From Fasciola hepatica (Eukaryota > Platyhelminthes > Trematoda > Plagiorchiida > Fasciolidae), in assembly GCA_948099385.1 (NCBI GenBank), contig CANUEZ040000206.1, positions 1,550,001 to 1,614,000 of the forward strand: DNA of 64,000 nucleotides, read 5' to 3'. The notes below the pieces were generated by a model. The model made no database searches and had not been told where the DNA came from. It saw only the letters and a list, made by a program, of their open reading frames with translations. Position numbers and translations under genes: made by a program. Below are positions 41,922 through 56,100 of this stretch, piece by piece (the first letter of the stretch is position 1; every line of letters begins with the position of its first letter).

Positions 41922-44900
41922 TTGTATAATATGATTGATCATGCAGCTTGAACGCTCAACTGAGCATTGAAATCCATGGAAGCACTGTACAGCTGTTTCA
42001 TCCTCTAAAGGAACCCGACTCATCAGCAGTGCACATCGACCGAGCCCTCACGGGCACTCCAACAACCGGTGAACCATTGTGAATCGAACAACTTAACAAC
42101 ACAAGGCTATCCGGGATGGCTATCAACGCATTGTTCAACATTTACACCATATCACATATAACAAATTTCCCAAACTCGCATTAAATTTGAATGCTAAGCA
42201 CTATCTCCGCGCACACCGATCGACTCCTATGATGGATGACTTCTCTATAGGGGCCTAAGTATAACCGATGCATTCCCAAATGAACAACCTACACAGCTTC
42301 CTTACTATGCATGCAATTGATTAGTAGTACGAGATTAGATTAGATCAGATTAGATTAGATTTGTATAATATGATTGATCATGCAGCTTGAACGCTCAACT
42401 GAGCATTGAAATCCATGGAAGCACTGTACAGCTGTTTCATCCTCTAAAGGACTCGACTCGTCAGCAGTGCACATCGACCGAGCCCCCACGGGCACTCCAA
42501 CAACCGGTGAACCATTGTGAATCGAACAACTTAACAACACAAGGCTATCCGGGATGGCTATCAACGCTTTGTTCAACATCTACATCACATGATATAGCAC
42601 CCTTCCCAAACTCGCTTTAAATTTGAATGGTAAGAACCAGCTTCGCGCACACCGATCGACTCCTATGATGGATGACTTCTCTGTAGGGGCCTAAGTACAA
42701 CCAACGCATTCCCAAATGAACAACCTACACAGATTCCTTACTATGCATGCAATTGATTAGTAGTACGAGATTAGATTAGATTAGATTAGATTAGATTTGT
42801 ATAATATGATTGATCATGCAGCTTGAACGCTCAACTGAGCATTGAAATCCATGGAAGCACTGTACAGCTGTTTCATCCTCTAAAGGAACCCGACTCATCA
42901 GCAGTGCACATCGACCGAGCCCCCACGGGCACTCCAACAACCGGTGAACCATTGTGAATCGAACAACTTAACAACACAAGGCTATCCGGGATGGCTATCA
43001 ACGCTTTGTTCAACATCTACACTACATGATATAGCACACTTCCCAAACTCGCCTTAAATTTGAATGGTAAGAACCAGCTTCGCGCACACCGATCGACTCC
43101 TATGATGGATGACTTCTCTGTAGGGGCCTAAGTACAACCAACGCATTCCCAAATGAACAACCTACACAGCTTCCTTACTATGCATGCAATTGATTAGTAG
43201 TACGAGATTAGATCAGATTAGATTAGATTAGATTTGTATAATATGATTGATCATGCAGCTTGAACGCTCAACTGAGCATTGAAATCCATGGTAGCACTGT
43301 ACAGCTGTTTCATCCTCTAAGGGACTCGACTCATCAGCAGTGCACATCGACCGAGCCCCCACGGGCACTCCAACAACCGGTAAACCATTGTGAATCGAAC
43401 AACTTAACAACACAAGGCTATCCGGGATGGCTCTCAACGCTTTGTTCAACATCTACACTACATGATATAGCACCCTTCCCAAACTCGCTTCAAATTTGAA
43501 TGGTAAGAACCAGCTTCGCGCACACCGATCGACTCCTATGATGGATGACTTCTCTGTAGGGGCCTAAGTACAACCAACGCATTCCCAAATGAACAACCTA
43601 CACAGCTTCCTTACTATGCATGCAATTGATTAGTAGTATGAGTTTAGATTAGATAAGCTTAGATTTGTATAATATGATTGATCATGCAGCTTGAACGCTC
43701 AACTGAGCATTGAAATCCATGGAAGCACTGTACAGCTGTTTCATCCTCTAAGGGACTCGACTCATCAGCAGTGCACATCGACCGAGCCCTCACGGGCACT
43801 CCAACAACCGGTCAACCATTGTGAATCGAACAACTTAACAACACAAGGCTATCCGGGATGGCTATCAACGCTTTGTTCAACATCTACACTACATGATATA
43901 GCACCCTTCCCAAACTCGCTTCAAATTTGAATGGTAAGAACCAGCTTCGCGCACACCGATCCACTCCTATGATGGATGACTTCTCTGTAGGGGCCTAAGT
44001 ACAACCAACGCATTCCAAAATGAACAACCTACACAGCTTCCTTACTATGCATGCAATTGATTAGTAGTACGAGATTAGATCAGATTAGATTAGATTTGTA
44101 TAATATGATTGATCATGCAGCTTGAACGCTCAACTGAGCATTGAAATCCATGGAAGCACTGTACAGCTGTTTCATCCTCTAAGGGACTCGACTCATCAGC
44201 TGTGCACATCGACCGAGCCCTCACGGGCACTCCAACAACCGGTGAACCATTGTGAATCGAACAACTTAACAACACAAGGCTATCCGGGATGGCTATCAAC
44301 GCATTGTTCAACATTTACACCATATCACATATAACAAATTTCCCAAACTCGCATTAAATTTGAATGCTAAGCACTATCTCCGCGCACACCGATCGACTCC
44401 TATGATGGATGACTTCTCTATAGGGGCCTAAGTATAACCGATGCATTCCCAAATGAACAACCTACACAGCTTCCTTACTATGCATGCAATTGATTAGTAG
44501 TACGAGATTAGATTAGATCAGATTAGATTAGATTTGTATAATATGATTGATCATGCAGCTTGAACGCTCAACTGAGCATTGAAATCCATGGAAGCACTGT
44601 ACAGCTGTTTCATCCTCTAAAGGACTCGACTCGTCAGCAGTGCACATCGACCGAGCCCCCACGGGCACTCCAACAACCGGTGAACCATTGTGAATCGAAC
44701 AACTTAACAACACAAGGCTATCCGGGATGGCTATCAACGCTTTGTTCAACATCTACATCACATGATATAGCACCCTTCCCAAACTCGCTTTAAATTTGAA
44801 TGGTAAGAACCAGCTTCGCGCACACCGATCGACTCCTATGATGGATGACTTCTCTGTAGGGGCCTAAGTACAACCAACGCATTCCCAAATGAACAACCTA

Positions 44901-46273
44901 CACAGATTCCTTACTATGCATGCAATTGATTAGTAGTACGAGATTAGATTAGATTAGATTAGATTAGATTTGTATAATATGATTGATCATGCAGCTTGAA
45001 CGCTCAACTGAGCATTGAAATCCATGGAAGCACTGTACAGCTGTTTCATCCTCTAAAGGAACCCGACTCATCAGCAGTGCACATCGACCGAGCCCCCACG
45101 GGCACTCCAACAACCGGTGAACCATTGTGAATCGAACAACTTAACAACACAAGGCTATCCGGGATGGCTATCAACGCTTTGTTCAACATCTACACTACAT
45201 GATATAGCACACTTCCCAAACTCGCCTTAAATTTGAATGGTAAGAACCAGCTTCGCGCACACCGATCGACTCCTATGATGGATGACTTCTCTGTAGGGGC
45301 CTAAGTACAACCAACGCATTCCCAAATGAACAACCTACACAGCTTCCTTACTATGCATGCAATTGATTAGTAGTACGAGATTAGATCAGATTAGATTAGA
45401 TTAGATTTGTATAATATGATTGATCATGCAGCTTGAACGCTCAACTGAGCATTGAAATCCATGGTAGCACTGTACAGCTGTTTCATCCTCTAAGGGACTC
45501 GACTCATCAGCAGTGCACATCGACCGAGCCCCCACGGGCACTCCAACAACCGGTAAACCATTGTGAATCGAACAACTTAACAACACAAGGCTATCCGGGA
45601 TGGCTCTCAACGCTTTGTTCAACATCTACACTACATGATATAGCACCCTTCCCAAACTCGCTTCAAATTTGAATGGTAAGAACCAGCTTCGCGCACACCG
45701 ATCGACTCCTATGATGGATGACTTCTCTGTAGGGGCCTAAGTACAACCAACGCATTCCCAAATGAAGAACCTACACAGCTTCCTTACTATGCATGCAATT
45801 GATTAGTAGTACGAGATTAGATCAGATTAGATTAGATTAGATTTGTATAATATGATTGATCATGCAGCTTGAACGCTCAACTGAGCATTGAAATCCATGG
45901 AAGCACTGTACAGCTGTTTCATCCTCTAAGGGACTCGACTCATCAGCAGTGCACATCGACTGAGCCCTCACGGGCACTCCAACAACCGGTCAACCATTGT
46001 GAATCGAACAACTTAACAACACAAGGCTATCCGGGATGGCTATCAACGCTTTGTTCAACATCTACACTACATGATATAGCACCCTTCCCAAACTCGCTTC
46101 AAATTTGAATGGTAAGAACCAGCTTCGCGCACACCGATCCACTCCTATGATGGATGACTTCTCTGTAGGGGCCTAAGTACAACCAACGCATTCCAAAATG
46201 AACAACCTACACAGCTTCCTTACTATGCATGCAATTGATTAGTAGTACGAGATTAGATCAGATTAGATTAGAT
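41922..46273. repeat. Array domain 7: units 98-107, pentamer higher-order repeat
   Basis: Unit starts: 41922, 42361, 42797, 43234, 43665, 44096, 44534, 44970, 45407, 45843. Units 98-102 and 103-107 form two successive five-unit blocks of about 2173 bp. Markers: replaced 3' segment with TGCTAAGCACTATC (98, 103); TACATCACATG (99, 104); AAAGGAACCCGAC with CACACTTCCC (100, 105); CCATGGTAGC with CGGTAAACC (101, 106); GATCCACTCC with CATTCCAAAATG (102, 107). AAAGGAACCC adds 1 bp and the replaced segment 2 bp, which explains spacings of 437-439 bp. Confidence 0.9.
42029..45811. repeat. Near-perfect 1610-bp duplication, offset 2173 bp
   Basis: Positions 42029-43638 match 44202-45811 at a constant offset of 2173 bp. 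The single mismatch I found is C at 43594 against G at 45767. The left edge is an A/T difference in CAGCAGTGCAC versus CAGCTGTGCAC inside units 98 and 103. The right edge is TAGTATGAG versus TAGTACGAG before units 102 and 107. To the left, unit 98 resembles unit 100 instead of 103, so the exchange junction lies within a unit. Looser similarity continues through units 102/107 and 103/108. Confidence 0.88.
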
Positions 46274-49200
46274 TTGTATAATATGATTGATCATGCAGCT
46301 TGAACGCTCAACTGAGCATTGAAATCCATGGAAGCACTGTACAGCTGTTTCATCCTCTAAGGGACTCGACTCATCAGCTGTGCACATCGACCGAGCCCTC
46401 ACGGGCACTCCAACAACCGGTCAACCATTGTGAATCGAACAACTTAACAACACAAGGCTATCCGGGATGGCTATCAACGCTTTGTTCAACATCTACACTA
46501 CATGATATAGCACCCTTCCCAAACTCGCTTCAAATTTGAATGGTAAGAACCAGCTTCGCGCACACCGATCGACTCCTATGATGGATGACTTCTCTGTAGG
46601 GGCCTAAGTACAACCAACGCATTCCCAAATGAACAACCTACACAGCTTCCCTACTATGCATGCAATTGTTTAGTAGTACGAGATTAGATCAGATCAGATT
46701 AGATTTGTATAATATGATTGATCATGCAGCTTGAACGCTCAACTGAGCATTGAAATCCATGGAAGCACTTTACAGCTGTTTCATCCTCTAAGGGACTCGA
46801 CTCATCAGCAGTGCACATCGACCGAGCAACCACGGGCACTCCAACAACCGGTGAACCATTGTGAATCGAACAACTTAACAACACAAGGCTATCCGGGATG
46901 GCTATCAACGCTTTGTTCAACATCTACACTACATGATATAGCACCCTTCCCAAACTCGATTCAAATTTGTATGGTGGGAACCAGCTTCGCGCACACCGAT
47001 CGACTCCTATGATGGATGACTTCTCTGTAGGGGCCTAAGTACAACCAACGCATTCCCAAATGAACAACCTACACAGCTTCCTTACTATGCATGCAATTGA
47101 TTAGTAGTACGAGATTAGATCAGATTAGATTACATTAGATTTGTATAATATGATTGATCATGCAGCTTGAACGCTCAACTGAGCATTGAAATCCATGGAA
47201 GCACTGTACAGCTGTTTCATCCTCTAAGGGACTCGACTCATCAGCTGTGCACATCGACCGAGCCCTCACGGGCACTCCAACAACCGGTGAACCATTGTGA
47301 ATCGAACAACTTAACAACACAAGGCTATCCGGGATGGCTATCAACGCTTTGTTCAACATCTACACTACATGATATAGCACCCTTCCCAAACTCGCTTCAA
47401 ATTTGAATGGTAAGAACCAGCTTCGCGCACACCGATCGACTCCTATGATGGATGACTTCTCTGTAGGGGCCTAAGTACAACCAACGCATTCCCAAATGAA
47501 CAACCTACACAGCTTCCCTACTATGCATGCAATTGTTTAGTAGTACGAGATTAGATCAGATCAGATTAGATTTGTATAATATGATTGATCATGCAGCTTG
47601 AACGCTCAACTGAGCATTGAAATCCATGGAAGCACTGTACAGCTGTTTCATCCTCTAAGGGACTCGACTCATCAGCTGTGCACATCGACCGAGCCCTCAC
47701 GGGCACTCCAACAACCGGTGAACCATTGTGAATCGAACAACTTAACAACACAAGGCTATCCGGGATGGCTATCAACGCTTTGTTCAACATCTACACTACA
47801 TGATATAGCACCCTTCCCAAACTCGCTTCAAATTTGAATGGTAAGAACCAGCTTCGCGCACACCGATCGACTCCTATGATGGATGACTTCTCTGTAGGGG
47901 CCTAAGTACAACCAACGCATTCCCAAATGAACAACCTACACAGCTTCCTTACTATGCATGCAATTGATTAGTAGTATGAGTTTAGATAAGATAAGCTTAG
48001 CTTTGTATAATATGATTGATCATGCAGCTTGAACGCTCAACTGAGCATTGAAATCCATGGAAGCACTGTACAGCTGTTTCATCCTCTAAGGGACTCGACT
48101 CATCAGCAGTGCACATCGACCGAGGCCCTACGGGCACTCCAACAACCGGTGAACCATTGTGAATCGAACAACTTAACAACACAAGGCTATCCGGGATGGC
48201 TATCAACGCTTTGTTCAACATCTACACTACATGATATAGCACCCTTCCCAAACTCGCTTCAAATTTGAATGGTAAGAACCAGCTTCGCGCACACCGATCG
48301 ACTCCTATGATGGATGACTTCTCTGTAGGGGCCTAAGTACAACCAACGCATTCCCAAATGAACAACCTACACAGCTTCTTTACTATGCATGCAATTGATT
48401 AGTAGTACGAGATTAGATCAGATTAGATTAGATTAGATTTGTATAATATGATTGATCATGCAGCTTGAACGCTCAACTGAGCATTGAAATCCATGGAAGC
48501 ACTGTACAGCTGTTTCATCCTCTAAGGGACTCGACTCATCAGCTGTGCACATCGACCGAGCCCTCACGGGCACTCCAACAACCGGTCAACCCTTGTGAAT
48601 CGAACAACTTAACAACACAAGGCTATCCGGGATGGCTATCAACGCTTTGTTCAACATCTACACTACATGATATAGCACCCTTCCGAAACTCGATTCAAAT
48701 TTGTATGGTGGGAACCAGCTTCGCGCACACCGATCGACTCCTATGATGGATGACTTCTCTGTAGGGACCTAAGTACAACCAACGCATTCCCAAATGAACA
48801 ACCTACACAGCTTCCTTACTATGCATGCAATTGATAAGCAGTATGAGTTTAGATAAGATAAGCTTAGATTTGTATAATATGATTGATCATGCAGCTTGAA
48901 CGCTCAACTGAGCATTGAAATCCATGGAAGCACTGTACAGCTGTTTCATCCTCTAAGGGACTCGACTCATCAGCAGTGCACATCGACCGAGCCCTCACGG
49001 GCACTCCAACAACCGGTGAACCATTGTGAATCGAACAACTTAACAACACAAGGCTATCCGGGATGGCTATCAACGCTTTGTTCAACATCTACACTACATG
49101 ATATAGCACCCTTCCCAAACTCGCTTCAAATTTGAATGGTAAGAACCAGCTTCGCGCACACCGATCGACTCCTATGATGGATGACTTCTCTGTAGGGGCC

Positions 49201-50167
49201 TAAGTACAACCAACGCATTCCCAAATGAACAACCTACACAGCTTCTTTACTATGCATGCAATTGATTAGTAGTACGAGATTAGATCAGATTAGATTAGAT
49301 TAGATTTGTATAATATGATTGATCATGCAGCTTGAACGCTCAACTGAGCATTGAAATCCATGGAAGCACTGTACAGCTGTTTCATCCTCTAAGGGACTCG
49401 ACTCATCAGCTGTGCACATCGACCGAGCCCTCACGGGCACTCCAACAACCGGTCAACCCTTGTGAATCGAACAACTTAACAACACAAGGCTATCCGGGAT
49501 GGCTATCAACGCTTTGTTCAACATCTACACTACATGATATAGCACCCTTCCGAAACTCGATTCAAATTTGTATGGTGGGAACCAGCTTCGCGCACACCGA
49601 TCGACTCCTATGATGGATGACTTCTCTGTAGGGGCCTAAGTACAACCAACGCATTCCCAAATGAACAACCTACACAGCTTCCTTACTATGCATGCAATTG
49701 ATAAGCAGTATGAGTTTAGATAAGATAAGCTTAGATTTGTATAATATGATTGATCATGCAGCTTGAACGCTCAACTGAGCATTGAAATCCATGGAAGCAC
49801 TGTACAGCTGTTTCATCCTCTAAGGGACTCGACTCATCAGCAGTGCACATCGACCGAGCCCTCACGGGCACTCCAACAACCGGTGAACCATTGTGAATCG
49901 AACAACTTAACAACACAAGGCTATCCGGGATGGCTATCAACGCTTTGTTCAACATCTACACTACATGATATAGCACCCTTCCGAAACTCGATTCAAATTT
50001 GTATGGTGGGAACCAGCTTCGCGCACACCGATCGACTCCTATGATGGATGACTTCTCTGTAGGGGCCTAAGTACAACCAACGCATTCCCAAATGAACAAC
50101 CTACACAGCTTCCTTACTATGCATGCAATTGATAAGCAGTATGAGTTTAGATAAGATAAGCTTAGAT
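46274..50167. repeat. Array domain 8: units 108-116, dimer repeats of 867 bp
   Basis: Unit starts: 46274, 46705, 47141, 47572, 48003, 48439, 48870, 49306, 49737. Units 108, 110, 111, 113 and 115 carry CAGCTGTGCAC. Units 109 and 111 follow CAATTGTTTAG and a double GATCA tract. Units 112, 114 and 116 follow TATGAGTTTAGATAAG tracts with AAGCTTAG. The 867-bp step is one 431-bp plus one 436-bp unit. Unit 112 has GAGGCCCTACGG, shared with units 34 and 88, and an unusual CTTAGCTTTG at its junction (near 47996-48005). Confidence 0.88.
48130..49982. repeat. Near-perfect 986-bp duplication, dimer offset 867 bp
   Basis: Positions 48130-49115 match 48997-49982. The only mismatch seen is GGGACCT (A at 48767) against GGGGCCT. 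Shared rare markers are CGGTCAACCCTTG, TTCCGAAACTCG, GATAAGCAGTATG and CAGCTTCTTTAC. The match ends where unit 114 has CCCAAAC and unit 116 has CCGAAAC. It is longer than the 867-bp step, as expected for a recent tandem duplication. Confidence 0.87.
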
Positions 50168-53100
50168 TTGTATAATATGATTGATCATGCAGCTTGAACG
50201 CTCAACTGAGCATTGAAATCCATGGAAGCACTGTACAGCTGTTTCATCCTCTAAGGGACTCGACTCATCAGCAGTGCACATCGACCGAGCCCCAACGGGC
50301 ACTCCAACAACCGGTGAACCATTGTGAATCGAACAACTTACCAACACAAGGCTATCCGGGATGGCTCTCAACGCTTTGTTCAACATCTACACTACATGAT
50401 ATAGCACCCTTCCCAAACTCGCTTCAAATTTGAATGGTAAGAACCAGCTTCGCGCACACCGATCGACTCCTATGATGGATGACTTCTCTGTAGGGGCCTA
50501 GGTACAACCAACGCATTCCCAAATGAACAACCTACACAGCTTCCTTACTATGCATGCAATTGATTAGTAGTACGAGATTAGATCTGATTAGATTAGATTT
50601 GTATAATATGATTGATCATGCAGCTTGAACGCTCAACTGAGCATTGAAATCCATGGAAGCACTGTACAGCTGTTTCATCCTCTAAGGGACTCGACTCATC
50701 AGCAGTGCACATCGACCGAGCCCCCACGGGCACTCCAACAATCGGTGAACCATTGTGAATCGAACAACTTAACAACACAAGGCTATCCGGAATGGCTCTC
50801 AACGCATTGTTCAACATCTACACTACACGATATAGCACCCTTCCCAAACTCGCTTTAAATTTGAATGGTAAGAACCAGCTTCGCGCACACCGATCGACTC
50901 CTATGATGGATGACTTCTCTGTAGGGGCCTAAGTACAACCAACGCATTCCCAAATGAACAACCTACACAGCTTTCTTACTATGCATGCAATTGATTAGTA
51001 GTATGAGTTTAGATAAGATAAGCTTAGATTTGTATAATATGATTGATCATGCAGCTTGAACGCTCAACTGAGCCTTGAAATCCATGGAAGCACTGTACAG
51101 CTGTTTCATCCTCTAAGGGACTCGACTCATCAGCAGTGCACATCGACCGAGCCCCCACGGGCACTCCAACAACCGGTGAACCATTGTGAATCGAACAACT
51201 TAACAACACAAGGCTATCCGGAATGGCTATCAACGCATTGTTCAACATCTACACTACACGATATAGCACCCTTCCCAAACTCGCTTCAAATTTGAATGGT
51301 AAGAACCAGCTTCGCGCACACCGATCGACTCCTATGATGGATGACTTCTCTGTAGGGGCCTAAGTACATCCAAATCATTCCCAAATGAACAAACTACACA
51401 GCTTCCTTACTATGCATGCCATTGATTAGTAGTATGAGTTTAGATTAGATAAGCTCAGATTTGTATAATATGATTGATCATGCAGCTTGAACGCTCAACT
51501 GAGCATTGAAATCCATGGAAGCACTGTACAGCTGTTTCATCCTCTAAGGGACTCGACTCATCAGCAGTGCACATCGACCGAGCCCCCACGGGCACTCCAA
51601 CAACCGGTGAACTATTGTGAATCGAACAACTTAACAACACAAGGCTATCCGGGATGGCTATCAACGCATTGTTCAACATTTACACCATATCATATATAAC
51701 AAATTTCCCAAACTCGCTTTAAATTTGAATGGTAAGAACCAGCTTCGCGCACACCGATCGACTCCTATGATGGATGACTTCTCTGTAGGGGCCTAAGTAC
51801 AACCAACGCATTCCCAAATGAACAACCTACACAGCTTCCTTACTATGCATGCAATTAATTAGTAGTATAAGATTAGATCAGATTATATTAGATTTGTATA
51901 ATATGATTGATCATGCAGCTTGAACGCTCAACTGAGCATTGAAATCCATGGAAGCACTGTACAGCTGTTTCATCCTCTAAGGGACTCGACTCGTCAGCAG
52001 TGCACATCGACCGAGCCCCAACGGGCACTCCAACAACCGGTGAACCATTGTGAATCGAACAACTTAACAACACAAGGCTATCCGGGATGGCTATCAACGC
52101 TTTGTTCAACATCTACACTAAGTGATATAGCACCCTTCCCAAACTCGATTCAAATTTGAATGGTAAGAACCAGCTTCGCGCACACCCATCGACTCTTATG
52201 ATGGATGACTTCTCTGTAGGGGCCTAAGTACAACCAACGCATTCCCAAATGAACAACCTACACAGCTTCCTTACTATGCATGCAATTGTTTAGTAGTACG
52301 AGATTAGATCAGATTAGATTAGATTTGTATAATATGATTGATCATGCAGCTTGAACGCTCAACTGAGCATTGAAATCCATGGAAGCACTGTACAGCTGTT
52401 TCATCCTCTAAGGGACTCGACTCATCAGCAGTGCACATCGACCGAGCCCTCACGGGCACTCCAACAACCGGTGAACCATTGTGAATCGAACAACTTAACA
52501 ACACAAGGCTATCCGGAATGGCTCTCAACGCTTTGTTCAACATCTACACTACACGATATAGCACCCTTCCCAAACTCGCTTTAAATTTGAATGGTAAGAA
52601 CCAGCTTCGCGCACACCGATCGACTCCTATGATGGATGAATTCTCTGTAGGGGCCTAAGTACAACCAACGCATTCCCAAATGAACAACCTACACAGCTTC
52701 CCTACTATGCATGCAATTGATTAGTAGTACGAGATTAGATCACATTAGATTAGATTTGTATAATATGATTGATCATGCAGCTTGAACGCTCAACTGAGCA
52801 TTGAAATCCATGGAAGCACTGTACAGCTGTTTCATCCTCTAAGGGACTCGACTCATCAGCAGTGCACATCGACCGAGCCCACACGGGCACTCCAACAACC
52901 GGTGAACCATTGTGAATCGAACAACTTAACAACACAAGGCTATCCGAGATGGCTATCAACGCTTTGTTCAACATCTACACTACATGATATAGCACCCTTC
53001 CCAAACTCGCTGTAAATTTGAATGGTGAGAACCAGCTTCGCGCACACCGATCGACTCCTATGATGGATGACTTCTCTGTAGGGGCCTAAGTACAACCAAC

Positions 53101-56100
53101 GCATTCCCAAATGAACAACCTACACAGCTTCCCTACTATGCATGCAATTGTTTAGTAGTACGAGATTAGATCAGATTAGATTAGATTTGTATAATATGAT
53201 TGATCATGCAGCTTGAACGCTCAACTGAGCATTGAAATCCATGGTAGCACTGTACAGCTGTTTCATCCTCTAAGGGACTCGACTCATCAGCAGTGCACAT
53301 CGACCGAGCCCCCACGGGCACTCCAACAACCGGTGAACCATTGTGAATCGAACAACTTAACAACACAAGGCTATCCGGGATGGCTATCAACGCTTTGTTC
53401 AACATCTACACTACATGATATAGCACCCTTCCCAAACTCGATTCAAATTTGTATGGTGGGAACCAGCTTCGCGCACACCGATCGACTCCTATGATGGATG
53501 ACTTCTCTGTAGGGGCCTAAGTACAACCAACGCATTCCCAAATGAACAACCTACACAGATTCCGTACTATGCATGCAATTGATTAGTAGTACGAGATTAT
53601 ATCAGATTAGATTAGATTTGTATAATATGATTGATCATGCAGCACGAACGCTCAACTGAGCCTTGAAATCCATGGAAGCACTGTACAGCTGTTTCATCCT
53701 CTAAGGGACTCGACTCGTCAGCAGTGCACATCGACCGAGCCCCCACGGGCACTCCAACAACCGGTGAACTATTGTGAATCGAACAACTTAACAACACAAG
53801 GCTATCCGGGATGGCTATCAACGCATTGTTCAACATTTACGCCATATCACATATAACAAATTTCCCAAACTCGCATTAAATTTGAATGCTAAGAACCAGC
53901 TCCGCGCACACCGATCGACTCCTATGATGGATGACTTCTCTATAGGGGCCTAAGTATAACCGATGCATTCCCAAATGAACAACCTACACAGCTTCCTTAC
54001 TATGCATGCAATTGATTAGTAGTATCAGATTAGATCAGATTAGATTAGATTAGATTTGTATAATATGATTGATCATGCAGCTTGAACGCTCAACTGAGCA
54101 TTGAAATCCATGGAAGCACTGTACAGCTGTTTCATCCTCTAAAGGACTCGACTCGTGAGCAGTGCACATCGACCGAGCCCCCACGGGCACTCCAACAACC
54201 GGTGAACCATTGTGAATCGAACAACTTAACAACACAAGGCTATCCGGGATGGCTATCAACGCTTTGTTCAACATCTACACTACATGATATAGCACCCTTC
54301 CCAAACTCGCTTCAAATTTGAATGGTAAGAACCAGCTTCGCGCACACCGATCGACTCCTATGATGGATGACTTCTCTGTAGGGGCCTAAGTACAACCAAC
54401 GCATTCCCAAATGAACAACCTACACAGATTCCTTACTATGCATGCAATTGATTAGTAGTACGAGATTAGATTAGATTAGATTAGATTTGTATAATATGAT
54501 TGATCATGCAGCTTGAACGCTCAACAGAGCATTGAAATCCATGGAAGCACTGTACAGCTGTTTCATCCTCCAAAGGAACCCGACTCATCAGCAGTGCACA
54601 TCGACCGAGCCCCCACGGGCACTCCAACAACCGGTGAACCATTGTGAATCGAACAACTTAACAACACAAGGCTATCCGGAATGGCTCTCAACGCTTTGTT
54701 CAACATCTACACTACACGATATAGCACCCTTCCCAAACTCGCTTCAAATTTGAATGGTAAGAACCAGCTTCGCGCACACCGATCGACTCCTATGATGGAT
54801 GACTTCTCTGTAGGGGCCTAAGTACAACCAACGCATTCCCAAATGAACAACCTACACCGCTTCCTTACTATGCATGCAATTGATTAGTAGTACGAGATTA
54901 GATCAGATTAGATTAGATTTGTATAATATGATTGATCATGCAGCTTGAACGCTCAACTGAGCCTTGAAATCCATGGAAGCACTGTACAGCTGTTTCATCC
55001 TCTAAGGGACTCGACTCGTCAGCAGTGCACATCGACCGAGCCCCCACGGGCACTCCAACAACCGGTGAACCATTGTGAATCGAACAACTTAACAACACAA
55101 GGCTATCCGGGATGGCTATCAACGCTTTGTTCAACATCTACACTACATGATATAGCACCCTTCCCAAACTCGATTCAAATTTGAATGGTAAGAACCAGCT
55201 TCGCGCACACCGATCGACTCCTATGATGGATGACTTCTCTGTAGGGGCCTAAGTACAACCAACGCATTCCCAAATGAACAACCTACACAGATTCCGTACT
55301 ATGCATGCAATTGATTAGTAGTACGAGATTATATCAGATTAGATTAGATTTGTATAATATGATTGATCATGCAGCACGAACGCTCAACTGAGCCTTGAAA
55401 TCCATGGAAGCACTGTACAGCTGTTTCATCCTCTAAGGGACTCGACTCGTCAGCAGTGCACATCGACCGAGCCCCCACGGGCACTCCAACAACCGGTGAA
55501 CCATTGTGAATCGAACAACTTAACAACACAAGGCTATCCGGGATGGCTATCAACGCATTGTTCAACATTTACGCCATATCACATATAACAAATTTCCCAA
55601 ACTCGCATTAAATTTGAATGCTAAGAACCAGCTCCGCGCACACCGATCGACTCCTATGATGGATGACTTCTCTATAGGGGCCTAAGTATAACCGATGCAT
55701 TCCCAAATGAACAACCTACACAGCTTCCTTACTATGCATGCAATTGATTAGTGGTATGAGATTAGATCAGATTAGATTAGATTAGATTTGTATAATATGA
55801 TTGATCATGCAGCTTGAACGCTCAACTGAGCATTGAAATCCATGGAAGCACTGTACAGCTGTTTCATCCTCTAAGGGACTCGACTCATCAGCAGTGCACA
55901 TCGACCGAGCCCCCACGGGCACTCCAACAACCGGTGAACCATTGTGAATCGAACAACTTAACAACACAAGGCTATCCGGGATGGCTATCAACGCTTTGTT
56001 CAACATCTACACTACATGATATAGCACCCTTCCCAAACTCGCTTCAAATTTGAATGGTAAGAACCAGCTTCGCGCACACCGATCGACTCCTATGATGGAT

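Larger units (their letters stand above)
38035..54055. repeat. Long-range duplication: units 89-95 recur as units 119-125, about 13.0 kb apart
   Basis: Units 89-95 (38035-41054) line up in order with units 119-125 (51030-54055) at offsets of 12995-12996 bp, 30 units away. Shared rare markers run in the same order: GAGCCTTGAAATCC with CCGGAATGG (89/119); GAACTATTG with the replaced 3' segment (90/120); TATAAGATTAG tract, ACTCGTCAGC, GCCCCAACGG and CACACCCATCGACTCTT (91/121); CAATTGTTTAG before 92/122; GATCACATTAG and CGCTGTAAATTTG (93/123); CCATGGTAGC (94/124); AGATTCCGTAC before 95/125. Several substitutions separate each pair, so it looks older than the tandem duplications inside it. Span given includes the intervening sequence. 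Confidence 0.8.
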
